From contig NBAY01000014.1 in assembly GCA_002794775.1 (NCBI GenBank), positions 310,001 to 374,000 of the forward strand: DNA of 64,000 nucleotides, in the 5' to 3' direction. Under the pieces are notes generated by a model. The model made no database searches and was not told the origin of the DNA. It saw only the letters and a program-made list of their open reading frames with translations. This document shows, one piece after another, positions 38,296-48,538 of the stretch (the stretch's first letter is position 1; every line of letters begins with the position of its first letter). The position numbers were made by a program, and so were the translations under genes. Source of the stretch: Porodaedalea pini. Its lineage: Eukaryota; Basidiomycota; Agaricomycetes; Hymenochaetales; Hymenochaetaceae.

Positions 38296-38728
38296 TGTTA
38301 GGCGGGAGTCCGGGAGACGACTCGGACTGGGCAGGCCTCGGCTGACTGTCGTCTGGGACGTGCTATACTCGAGCGGGGACTCGGGACACACTTTACTCAG
38401 GCTAGGTCGTCACGGAGGTAAGAGGATTAATACAAGTCTAAACTAATACAAGGGGGACAAGTCTCACCTAGGTCGTCACGGAGATAAGAGGAAAAGCAGA
38501 ACAAGGAGTTCATGCGATTCCTGAGACCTTATATAGTGACGACCGTGAGACTATATTACCTAATGTTACATAAACGAACAGAATGGAACGAATGAAAGTC
38601 ATGTGAAAGGAGTGTGGAAAGTGATTGAAAAGACGATTAAATATAATGAAAAGGAGCGATTAAAAGGAAAGAAATGGTAAAAGGGAAAATAAAAGAAAAG
38701 GGAAAAGGGAAAAGTTTGAGTCCTAACA
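38296..38728 (-). repeat. LTR of gypsy 1, upstream (5') copy
   Basis: 433 bp partner of 32410-32842. It is followed on the plus strand by the target duplication gtttc. Transcription is expected to start here, reading leftwards. Confidence 0.92.
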
Positions 38729-38775
38729 GTTTCTCAGGATGCACCACAAAGCTTTTGTCACTCTTTGTCACTTCT

Positions 38776-39265
38776 TGTTAGGTGGAAGTCTGGGTGGAAC
38801 TCAGACTAGGCAACCTCAATGTGCAGCACCTGACGGTGACGCGGACATTGTCTGGGACGGGCTGTATCTCGAACGCGAAGTTCGGGCAGCGGGTTTACTC
38901 AGACTGGACGACGTGGAGGTAAGAGGATTGATACAAGTCTACCTAATACAAGGGGGGGGGCGGGTCTCACCTGGATGACATGGAGGTAAGAGGAAAAGCA
39001 GAACAGGGGGCTTCTGCGATTCCACCTTCCTCTATATAGCGTCATCCGTGGGATTGCATTATCTAAGTACTATATAGTTTATGTAACTAGGAATGGAACA
39101 AATGAAGGTTGGGTCGTACTAAGTGAGTGTGGGAATGATCGTGTATGATATAAGAGTGGGAAATGATTATGAACGAAGTTTAAATATAATGGAAAGGAGT
39201 GATTAAGGGAAAGGAAATGGTAAAAAAGGAAAATAAAAGAAAAGGTAAAAGTTCGAGTCCTAACA
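38776..39265 (-). repeat. LTR of gypsy 2, downstream (3') copy
   Basis: 490 bp, matching 44680-45169. A polypurine tract lies next to it (complement of ttacccccc at 39266). The copies differ at few sites (for example gtggaag versus gcggaag near the edge). Confidence 0.92.
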
Positions 39266-42200
39266 TTACCCCCCCTTCAAGGTTGGGTGTCCCGACCAAC
39301 CAAGATCGAGGTCGTCTGGTTCGGTGTCGACGAAGCATGGGCGAAGTCATTGGCAAGGAATGTCGAGTTTTCGAGGGGCGCCAGGGTGTTTTTGATAGAA
39401 TTCAGCGATCACCTCCTTCACATTCTTGCCAAAGTCCATCTTGGGCTGCCAAGTCGGTTCGTTGTAGCCAACCCACTTGACGAGGTACTGTAGCTTCTCT
39501 CAGTGCAGATGCGAGTCTAGGACTTCCTCGATCTCATACTCCTCTTTGTTGTCGACGATGTCAGGCGGCAGCAGTGCTGGTTGTTTCTGGCTCTCGAAGG
39601 ATGGTTCAATGGCGGGCTAGTAGGGCCTCGTTGAAGACTGGGTGGACCTTTTTCCATCGCTTGGGGAGCTTGAGTTTGTATGCGCTAGCTCCCACCTTGT
39701 CAACAATCTCGAAGGGACCATACCATTTATCAGTGAGTTTCTTCATCGGCGAATCTGTGCTGATGTTTCACCCATCGAGGAAAACCTTGTCTCCAGCCTT
39801 GTACTCCACCGAAGTCCCTGCTGTCCGGTCGTGGTAGCGCTTCATGTCGTCCACCACCTTGATCAAGTTGTCCTTCGCAATGCGATGAGTCTCCTTGATA
39901 TGCTTTGCAAATTCTTCCGCCGACATGTTGGCAGACGAGGTTCGTGTTGTGTCAAAGCTCAAGGGGTGACGTCCTGTGTTCGCATAGAAGGGGGACATTT
40001 TCGTCGCCGAGTGTTCGCGGTTGTTATATGCGAACTCTGCGAGGGGGAGCCAGTCCTTCCAGTCCGATTGACGATGGTTAACGAAGAGTCGAAGGTACTG
40101 TTCGAGCTCCTGGTTAACGCGTTCTGTTTGACCATCGGTCTGTGGGTGATACGCCGTCAATGGGTTGCCTTCGATGTGTAGGAGTTTGTACAGTTCCTTC
40201 ATCATCGACGCGTCGAACTGCATGCCTTGGTCATGGATGATCTTTTTTGGCAAGCCGTGGAGGCGGAAGATGTGGTCGTGGTACAGCTGAGCCATGCCTT
40301 CCGCCGACAACTTTGTCATCGTCGGGATCACGTGCATCTGTTTCGAGAACCTATCAACGAAGATGCAGATTGTGTTGTGCCCCTTGGAGTCTGGGAGCTC
40401 TCCGATGAGATCGACTGTGACAATTTCCCAGGGGCCTTCAGGGACTGCGTTTGGGTGGAGTGGCCTTGACTTTGACGCCCTCAGAGCCTTTGTTCACTGA
40501 CAGCGATCACACCCTTGGACATACGCTCGGACATCGGAGAACATCGACGTCCACCAGAAGTCTCGATGGATGAGCTCCACCGTTTTCGACGCTCCTGGGT
40601 GTCCAGCCAGTACCAAGTCGTGACATTCCCACAATACGGCCTCCTTCATTGACGACGGCATGTACACCTTGCCTCTCATGTGCCATAACCCATTGATCTC
40701 TGTCATCCCTGTCGGCCTCTCCGACTCGTGTTGCGCCCTCTGCGCTTCACCCACTCTGTCCAACACCTCATCACGCGACGTCCTCACCACTCCACGATTC
40801 AACCACTTCTCCTTGATGAACATGATGCCATCATTGTCATCCTTGCCCTCGTCATAGCCCGCCTTACACGACAGTAAGTCCGCCTTGCCCATCGTCTTCC
40901 CCGACTTGTGTTCGAGGTGGAAGTCGAATTCTTTGAGTTCTGTCTGCCAGCGAGCTTGTCGATAGCTCAGCTTTTGTGCCAACCTGAAGTAGGTAAAGTT
41001 GGCATGATCGGACCAGATCTCGATAGGGTGACGGGCGCCGAGGAGGTATTGCCTCCACTCCTTGAGCGCCAAAACGATTGCGAGCATCTCCTTATCGTAG
41101 ATCTCATAGTTTCGTTCCACCAGCAGGAGCGCTTCTGACCTGTAGGCAACTACCCTCCACTTGCCTTCCTGCTTCTGTAACAACACTCCTCCAAGAGCGA
41201 AGTTCGATGAGTCCGCTTCGACGTGAAAAGGGCCCTCATCGTTCGCAATGGCCAGGACTGGAGGTGAGCAGAGACGTTGTCTCAACTCCTTGAACGCCTC
41301 CTGCTGTTCGGTCTCCCATACCCAGTCCTTCTTGCCTGTCAGCGACGTCAGCGGATGGACTACCTTGCTGTAGTCCTTGATGAACCATCGCAGCCAGTTG
41401 CCCATGCCGAGGAATTGTTGCAGCTGTTTGAGGTTTCGTGGGACTGGCCAGTCTGCGATCGCCTCTGTCTTCGCCGGATCAGCCCTGATTTCACCATTGC
41501 CGATGATGTGTCTGAGGTATTTCACGGTTTTAGTGTCGAACTCGCATTTTTCTGGCTTCAGGTACAGGCCGTTTTCTCGCAAGATCTGAAGGACGCACCT
41601 CGACGTCTCGATATGTTCCTCAAGAGTTTGCGAAAGAATGAGGATGTCGTCAAGATAGACGATGATCAGGTTATCGTAGATTAGTCCCTTGAAGATGTGG
41701 TTGACGAAAGCTTGGAATGTTGCCGGTGCGTTGCAAAGACCAAAGAACATGACCGTCGGTTCAAAGAGGCCCATATTCATGTGAAAGGCTGCCTTCCACT
41801 CATCGCCTTTGCAGATCCGGATGTTGTAGTATCCCCAGCGAAGGTCAAGCTTAGTGATGTACTTCACTTTCTTGACCTTGTCGACGAGTTCGTCGATGAG
41901 AGGGAGGGGATACTTGTTCTTGATTGTACCGTCATTGAGTTTACGGTAATCCTGGATCAGGCGTAGCGACTTGTCGGCCTTCTTGATGAAGAAGAAGGGC
42001 GACGCCATGGGCGATATTGATCATTGGATATGACCAGACTTCAAGTTCTTGTCGAGGAAGTCCTTCAGCGATTGTTGCTCAGTTGGCGTGAGCGGATAGA
42101 TCTTGCAATTGCTAGGTTTGAAGTCAGGTTTTAAGTCGATGACATGGTCCCAGGGTCTATGTTCTGGCAGCTTCTCAAAGCCTTTCTCGCTGAAGGTGTC

Positions 42201-42758
42201 GGCGTAGTCGTTGAGATATGCGGGCCAGGACGTCTTGTCCATTCGCACCTCTCTCACCCTCCTCATCTCCTCCACGGCCTTTTCTACCCTCCGCACATCT
42301 TCTTCCATAACCCTCTCGACCGCACATTTGCTTGGACAGTGGGTGAAGTCAAGCATACCCGTCTTCCAGTCGACCTCAGGATTGTGACATCGAAGCCAGT
42401 CGTACCCTAGGAATATGTTAGACGATGCCAGTGAGGTTACCGCAAGGACAATCTGTTCCGTATGGTGGCCAATCGTAAGTTCCACATCGACGTATTTCTC
42501 GATCAACCCGGCCTCATTGTGTGTACCATCGGCATTGAGCACCACAAGGGTTCGGATATAACATTTTGTCTCTAACCCGTACCTTTCGACGAACCTTACG
42601 TCAATGCACGACCCTGTGCACCCCGAATCTATGAGGGCGTGCGCATCCACCTCCCTTACTTCACCTGCTACGCTGTGTCCGATGTTCAGGAGAAGGTCCA
42701 GCTGGCGTCCGCCAGTTCCTCTCATGAACAGCTGTTCATACTCCTCATTCTTGTTCAC
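39266..42758 (-). pseudogene. Gypsy 2 pol: protease, RT, RNase H, integrase, chromodomain; several stops
   Basis: Protease HALIDSGCTGSCIDVRF, reverse transcriptase with VYLDDILILS, RNase H EIWSDHANFTYF, an HHCC region to GCDRCQ, and an integrase core with an intact VTVDLIGEL plus DGQTERVNQEL. The chromodomain ends with LQYLVKWVGY. Breaks: TGA at 42018-42020 between GHIQ and SISPMASPF, TGA at 40494-40496 after GCDRCQ (gypsy 1 has CGA there), and stops after VFLDG near 39768 and before EKLQYLV near 39500. The last two occur at the same codons in gypsy 1. Confidence 0.88.
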
Positions 42759-42889
42759 ATCGGTGGGGGCTTTGTAATCGGGAAAGTCATTGACATCGTT
42801 TGCATCTAAGTATTGTACAGACGGTTGACTATATTTTATTGAGTCTGAATCTGAAACCCCTTGCTCTTCCCGGTCAGTCGCCCCGATGG

Positions 42890-44310
42890 CTACGCCTGAC
42901 CACTCGCAAAACCCTGTGAGTCGACGACCTCTTCGTCATCGCCTTCTTCCTCCACATAGTCCTCCACCGTCGCCTTTCAAGCGTCTACGACTTCCTCAAA
43001 GGCCGATTCCTTCATCGCTCCTAGCTCATCGGCGAGGAGGCGATGTTTGCCAGGCGCCATCATCTGCAGCATATGCTGCACGATTGTCTTCCCTTGCGGG
43101 CATGTGTCCTTGAAGTGGCCAAGTTTACCACAGATCCAGCACGCCCTCCTCCGTTGCGCCTCGTTCATCGAAACGTCCATCGGCTGGCCGGCACCTCCGA
43201 AAGTAATGCCAGTCACATCACATTTGTCGACGTGGGGGGCTGGGATCTGTCGACGAGCCGGGGGTGCCTGTTGTTGCTGGCGTGGTGGAAGTGGGAATGC
43301 ACAACCTCATTGTATCGTGCGGATCTGTTGCTCGCCATGATCAATCTCGATAGCCTTCTTCTTCCAGTCGTCGTACGTCATTGGGACCAGCATCGACCTC
43401 AACACTCCTCGGACCACCTTGATGTTCATTGTGCGCTTTAGACGGTCGCAGATGATGCTGTCGTCTGTCAGTCCTGCTCTCGTGATGACGACGTCAAGCT
43501 TCTGGAAGAACTCGTCGGCGGTGAGGTCCTTCTGAACCTTGGTTTGGAATTCTGCTAACGCCTTTTCCTTCCAGTTCGGGTCGTCGAATGAGGCGTCTAG
43601 GCACTCTTGGAACCTTGTCCAGCTGTCGGTGAAGGTTACGATGCCCACTGTTGTCGACTCCTCCACGTAGTTTTGTGCCCACGTCACTGCGTTGCCACCT
43701 TTTAGGTAGGAGAGAGCGACGTAGATCTTGCTTTCTGACGTCGGGTACCAGCTCGGGTTTGCCGAGACAAAGAGGAGGACCTCGCGTTTGAAGTCCAGGT
43801 AGTTGTCGCCGCCAGTGAATTCACATGGCCAGGCGACGTCGATGTTGGGGGTCGGGGGGTTAGCTGCAGCGGCCGGTGCCGGGGCGTTGTTCGCCTGATG
43901 GGCGAAGGTGCCTGCGACGATCACAGTGATCTGTTCCATCTGCTGCTGGGTGAAGCCTCCTGTTGACATTCCTGGTTCGGGCATCGGCGTCAAGGGTTCA
44001 GGGGGGGTTGGGGGTGACAGGTCCCTATCGGTCTCATGGTAAGGCCCTGGAGTTGGTGGTAGGTTGACAGTAGACGTCGATGGTTCAGGTGACGATGGAG
44101 CGGCTGGGGGCCACCTGGCTCTCCTTCCTCATTTGTCTGACGAATACCAGCTGTGTCGGACTTCACTCCACCAGATATCGTGTACAACGCCGCTGTTGTT
44201 GGTCGTGACGTAGCCTGGTCGGTCTGGATTCCAACGAGCTGATGCAGGAAGGGCCCATCGCTGTTCTTCGGTGAGGTCTATCTTGACGACAGTGGGGGGA
44301 TGGGGATCGG
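42890..44310 (-). pseudogene. Gypsy 2 gag with CCHC knuckle, interrupted
   Basis: Same architecture as the gag of gypsy 1: Pro-rich N-terminus, FTQQQMEQ, a capsid-like region (FTDSWTRFQECLDASFDD) and the knuckle CWICGKLGHFKDTC. Stops occur at 44129-44131 (TGA where gypsy 1 has CGA in DERGRR), after QQIRTIQ near 43307 (TGA) and after VVDA near 42977 (TGA where gypsy 1 has CGA). Each copy is intact at some sites where the other is broken. Confidence 0.8.
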
Positions 44311-44679
44311 TTGTGCGTTCGAACTGGGGTTATGCCAACATTGAATGGGTTCGTCAGCGAAGTTGATGATGAGGCGGAAGGACGCGGCAGAGATAACAAT
44401 CGATAACGACGTTGACGACTGAACACATAACGTCACCCACGTCCAGGTTAAGTGGCTCCTCCACCAAAGGGAGATGCGGAGAGCCAGGGTCGGGAAAAGT
44501 CGGTCGCGAAGTTTACATAATACACAAATGTCCGAAAACATCTGGGCAGGGTTGAGGGTTGTCGTTTAGGGGGTTTACACGTCAAGTCCGTCGAGGGGAG
44601 CGCTCCTCTAGACTGAGTGAAGGCGAGTCAACAGCGATGACGTATGCTGGGGATGAGCCCGGGTGGGGTTCTGCTTTTA

Positions 44680-45169
44680 TGTTAGGCGGAAGTCTGGGTG
44701 GAACTCAGACTAGGCAACCTCAATGTGCAGCACCTGACGGTGACACGGACATTGTCTGGGACGGGCTGTATCTCGAACGCGAAGTTCGGGCAGCGGGTTT
44801 ACTCAGACTGGATGACGTGGAGGTAAGAGGATTAATACAAGTCTACCTAATACAAGGGGGGGGGTGGGTCTCACCTGGATGACGTGGAGGTAAGAGGAAA
44901 AGCAGAACAGGGGGCTTCTGCGATTCCACCTTCCTCTATATAGCATCGTCCACGGGATTGCATTATCTAAGTACTATATAGTTTACGTAACTAGGAATGG
45001 AATGAATGAAGGTTGGGTCATACTAAGTGAGTGTGGGAATGATTGTGTATGATATAAGAGTGGGAAATGATTATGAACGAAGTTTAAATATAATGGAAAG
45101 GAGTGATTAAGGGAAAGGAAATGGTAAAAAAGGAAAATAAAAGAAAAGGTAAAAGTTCGAGTCCTAACA
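44680..45169 (-). repeat. LTR of gypsy 2, upstream (5') copy
   Basis: 490 bp partner of 38776-39265, followed by the target duplication cttct at 45170-45174. Confidence 0.92.
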
Positions 45170-45552
45170 CTTCTGAGATTACTTCTTCTCCTGTAATTCA
45201 CAATCAAAAGATTCTGGCTTGAAAAAAATCAGGTATGTGTATATGTGAGTACTGCCCAAGACTTCATAAAAAATGGCATATATATACTTTTTGAGGGCAG
45301 TTGGGCTCAAAAGCATGTGAATGAACAATTTTAATTTATGTACATATTTTTTTGCCACAGAAGCATCTATACTGTATTTATGTGGTCTGAATACATCTTC
45401 ACAAATTTTTGTGAGGCGAGAAGTGATGTGGAATATGGCAAAATTGAAAAAGTGTAAAGAGGGAAAAGTGTAAAGAGGGGTCGCTATATAGTACTAGCCA
45501 ATATCTGAATTCAACGGTTAGATGGTTTCTGACCCTCATTGTATTGCTCTAG

Positions 45553-47571
45553 GCCTGCGCTCCGTTCATAACAAGGGCGCAGGAGCTCATCGTGCCTGTG
45601 GTGCATCTGCCGGCACACGACACCGTGACTGGTTTGCTTCTCTTGGCGTGGGCGTCCTATGGGCAGGTAAGCATTCTATGTCAATACCTGTTTTACACCT
45701 CAACGGCTGATTTCACCATTCTCAGAACTCCGAAGCAACTCTCTGGGTAAGTTTGGACTCTTGCTTTAGGATTAACTTATCTGCTGACTGGCTCGATATA
45801 AGCAATATTCCGGGTGCGTGAAGGTGAAAACTTGAGTATGCCGAATCTGGCTTACATGTATCTAGAATGGCATTCCGGATGTCTCACGATCTTGGCCTGC
45901 ACGAGGTAGGGGCAATTCAGATTACGGGCGAGCGGAGAGCGCGCGAGTGTCAATATGGGCACTAACTTTGTCACTTGTTAGGTTTCTGAGATTTATGAGA
46001 CGAAGGCTCATGTTGTCCGGACGCGATTGCTTTTTTGGAGCCTCTTCATCACGGTAAAACACAGCTGATTTATAGCAGAGTAGATATACTCACAGGCCTG
46101 CCAGGATCGGATCCTCTCGTTCTCTACGGGTCGGTCCAGTGCCATTCCAGAAGATATCATCGAGATCCCGCTGCCGACAGACGAAGATTTCTTTCCCGAT
46201 CCTGCGCGAAATACGGATCCGGCTTCTTTGCACGAGCCAGTCGAACCTGTCCCGTTCCAGTATCTTGTCCGAGCACAGGTGCTGTGCGGACGCATATCGG
46301 CCGTTCTCAATGGCCTGCGGGGGCGTCCGCGTACACTCACCGGTTTCTGCGATATGGGCTCACAAGTGCTCAGCGGGCTGCAGACGCAGCTCGTGCGATT
46401 TTATGCTGGTCTTCCTGAAACAATGAAATGGAGCGTGGAGAATTTCAAATGCCAGGAGGCACGTGGGCACGGGGTGAGCGCCTTTAAAACTTGACATACA
46501 ACAAGTTTGCTAGCCTGCATTGTATAGGGCACATTTTTTGACGCTCCATCTGTGGACGAACGCTGTCATGGCTCTTGTGTATCATCCAGAGCTCACTGTG
46601 AGCCCGTCGGGCATGCAGATGCCTTTCTCGCAGGCGATGCAGCACTCCATGAGACTGTCGCTGTCGAGCTCACGTAACATCAGCGAGTGCTTGGTGTTTG
46701 CGGATCTGTTTTCGTCGCAAGCATACGTGAGTGGATCATCCTTTTATACATCTGAGTACCCGTGTCTTACAGATATTTGGCCTGATAGCTCGGAAGCCCA
46801 TTTAGCGTGCAGCCTATCTACGTCGCTTGGAAAGTTCATGGAGTTATCTTTTTAAGTTACATTACTCATATCATTGACCGGATATTTACAGCCTCGCGTT
46901 CATTCACGAATTGAAGCGCAGCACAGCCGGTCAGAGCTCCCTTCCTTCCGACACACCATCGGCTGAGACTAATTATAAGGAACCCCCATCGGCGGAAGAG
47001 TTCATGACGTCAATTGCGCGACAGAACCTATCGGTTCTTACGAAGGCAATCCAGCGGATGGAACAGCTTTGGGCGGGCATAACATATGTTTCGAATATCC
47101 TCGAGCAACGCGTGGCGGGTGAGTAAGGGGACAAAATCTTCTCTTGCCTGACAGCAATTAATCTGATGCATTTGTCGGTCGATTGTTGACGCTTTGTGAT
47201 GGGTCCCAGGCCTCGGATATTCACGCATCGACTCGGATGTCAAGGTCAAGACATTTATTTCCCTGCCCGACAAGGGTCTTATCCGTAGATATACAAGTGA
47301 GTTCAATGCGACTGTTTTCTGGCCGCGCCGCATGGCACTGACTCATCGGCCTGAACAGGTAATGATTTGCCCCATAACACATCTCCGGCCACTGAAACAA
47401 CTCTACGTGCGTCCATCGCAAAGGACGAGGCAGACGCAAGCGCAAGTTTGTCTAGTTGCCCATTGACGCGCGGTTCGTTGCTAACATTCAATCAAAGGCT
47501 CATTCTCTGTCCAGGACCTGCTTGTGTCGTACAGCATTCAAGGCCTATACGTAGGCATTTTTACGCAAGGC
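45553..47571 (+). pseudogene. fungal_trans transcription factor, 3' part, fused to a GluRS fragment
   Basis: This continues the factor begun at 31464. The exon at 45553 (ACAPFITRAQELIVPVVHLP, VTGLLLLAWASYGQ) follows a CTAG acceptor. Next are NSEATLW, QYSG and MAFRMSHDLGLHE, each in small exons. TRLLFWSLFITDRILSFSTG and IPEDIIEIPLPTDEDFFP complete the middle homology region of PF04082. Later blocks are HFLTLHLWTNAVMALVYHPE, ECLVFADLFSSQAY, SPFSVQPIYVAW, LAFIHELKRSTAGQ, ARQNLSVLTKAIQRMEQLW, VSNILEQRVAG, LGYSRID and FSVQDLLVSYSIQGLYVG. Instead of stopping there the frame continues into tRNA synthetase sequence. No break was seen within this half. Confidence 0.72.
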
Positions 47572-48195
47572 GTGAGATTGATTCCGGAACACAAGAAGGC
47601 GCCTCAACTGGGAGATCGACAGATTGTCTACTCAAACCACGTAATTATCGATCAAGAGGATGCTAAACTTCTAGAGATAGGGGAAGAGGTATGCAAATCG
47701 ATCTTCGAGATTGCATTCACTTATCGAGTTCTCCTTGCAGATTGTCTTGATGAATTGGGGCGTCGCTACCATTTTATCTGTTGCAAAGGACACCTTCGGC
47801 GTAGTGATAGATGTGGTTGTTAAGCTTCGACCAGATGGAGACATTAAATCTGGTCGAAAGATCACCTGGCTTGCAGACCCTGAACAGTCTATTGATGTGG
47901 AGGGTATTGGTCGCCTAGCAGTCCAGTTGTCTTGCTCGACTATGACTTTCTTGTCACCAAACCGAAATTGACGAAGAGAGAATGCGCTATCGACTGGGCG
48001 AACCCTCATACTGAGTTCCGTGAACTTGTTTGGGCTGACGGTGACATTTCTGCTCTCCGAAAGGGAGACATTGTTCAGTTCGAACGGAGAGGATATTATG
48101 CTGTGGACTCTGATTTCGATCCTACGCTGCAGGATGCTATGAGGTTCATTCGCATTCTTGATGGGAAAGCAGCATACCCGACTTCCAGGTGTTGA
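47572..48195 (+). pseudogene. C-terminal fragment of cytosolic glutamyl-tRNA synthetase
   Basis: Class I GluRS of the eukaryotic/archaeal type ends in a beta-barrel anticodon-binding region. It is recognised here by VRLIPEHKKAPQLGDRQIVY, IIDQEDAKLLEIGEE, an intron (47689-47740), IVLMNWGVATILSVAKDTF, KLRPDGDIKSGRKITWLADP, LLDYDFLVTKPKL, WANPHTEFRELVWAD, and GDIVQFERRGYYAVDSDFDP to the stop at 48193-48195. Only about the last 200 residues exist. The catalytic Rossmann half is absent and transcription-factor sequence precedes it without a stop. A frame change is needed near 47915-47930 (between ITWLADPEQ and LLDYDF) that no GT-AG intron of suitable length explains. Best read as a translocated, broken fragment. 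Confidence 0.8.
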
Positions 48196-48538
48196 TCTGC
48201 AGGCCACGATCTAGTGGTGGAAGGGTAGTCCAGAGTGGCATTCGTAGATATAAACGAACGAACTAACTGTAAAAGACAGTTTTTTGTCGGCGTGGTCTGT
48301 TTCTGTACGCCGAGAAGACCGGCTTTTTGGTATCAGATGTTTTATATCACTTCCCCGTCGTGCTGAAGACATAATAAGCAAGTGGCTGGGAGGCTGGGTG
48401 GAAGTGAACAGATATAACATTCCTCGGAGCATACTGATTACAATTGCTAGCTTAGTTTCTTTCAAGGCTCGGGATTAAAGTATAGTCTATCCCTAAATAA
48501 TATATGAGCAAGGTCGATGATTCCGTAACAAGCCTAAC

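Larger units (their letters stand above)
32410..38728 (-). mobile_element. Ty3/gypsy chromodomain retrotransposon 1 (chromovirus), degraded
   Basis: The element is bounded by 433 bp LTRs (TGTTAGG...CCTAACA), transcribed right to left, and flanked by the perfect 5 bp duplication gtttc (32405-32409 and 38729-38733). Internal order on the minus strand is gag, then protease, reverse transcriptase, RNase H, integrase and chromodomain in pol. A polypurine tract (complement of taccccccc at about 32844) abuts the downstream LTR. The two LTRs differ at roughly 3-4 percent of sites by eye, mostly transitions, so the insertion is not very recent. Several nonsense codons break gag and pol. Confidence 0.93.
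38776..45169 (-). mobile_element. Ty3/gypsy chromodomain retrotransposon 2, degraded
   Basis: The element is bounded by 490 bp LTRs with the same TGTTAGG...CCTAACA ends and flanked by the perfect 5 bp duplication cttct (38771-38775 and 45170-45174). Only 42 bases of the host TIR element separate it from gypsy 1. Internal coding sequence is close to gypsy 1 (roughly 90 percent by eye), while the LTR is a distinct variant (gtggaagtctgggtggaact in place of gcgggagtccgggagac). It is the same family but another subfamily, with stops in gag and pol. Confidence 0.93.
32178..45491. mobile_element. TIR transposon (about 590 bp without nested inserts), TA target duplication, inside a host intron
   Basis: The left end ctatatagcaacccctcttt at 32178 is matched by the complement of the right end (ctatatagcgacccctcttt, ending at 45491). 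The match extends over about 28 bases with one mismatch inside. Both ends are bordered by TA (32176-32177 and 45492-45493), the signature of Tc1/mariner-like insertions. Further copies of cccctctttacacttttt lie near both ends (about 32346, and tandemly near 45450-45480), a subterminal repeat pattern. Removing the two gypsy elements and their duplications leaves about 590 bases without coding capacity, that is, a MITE-like non-autonomous element. Confidence 0.8.

Noticed and set aside
38270..38296. tRNA primer binding site next to the upstream LTR of gypsy 1
   Set aside because: The sequence read leftwards from the LTR (taaaagcagaaccccaccc) does not clearly match a tRNA 3' end I can name, so no site was annotated.
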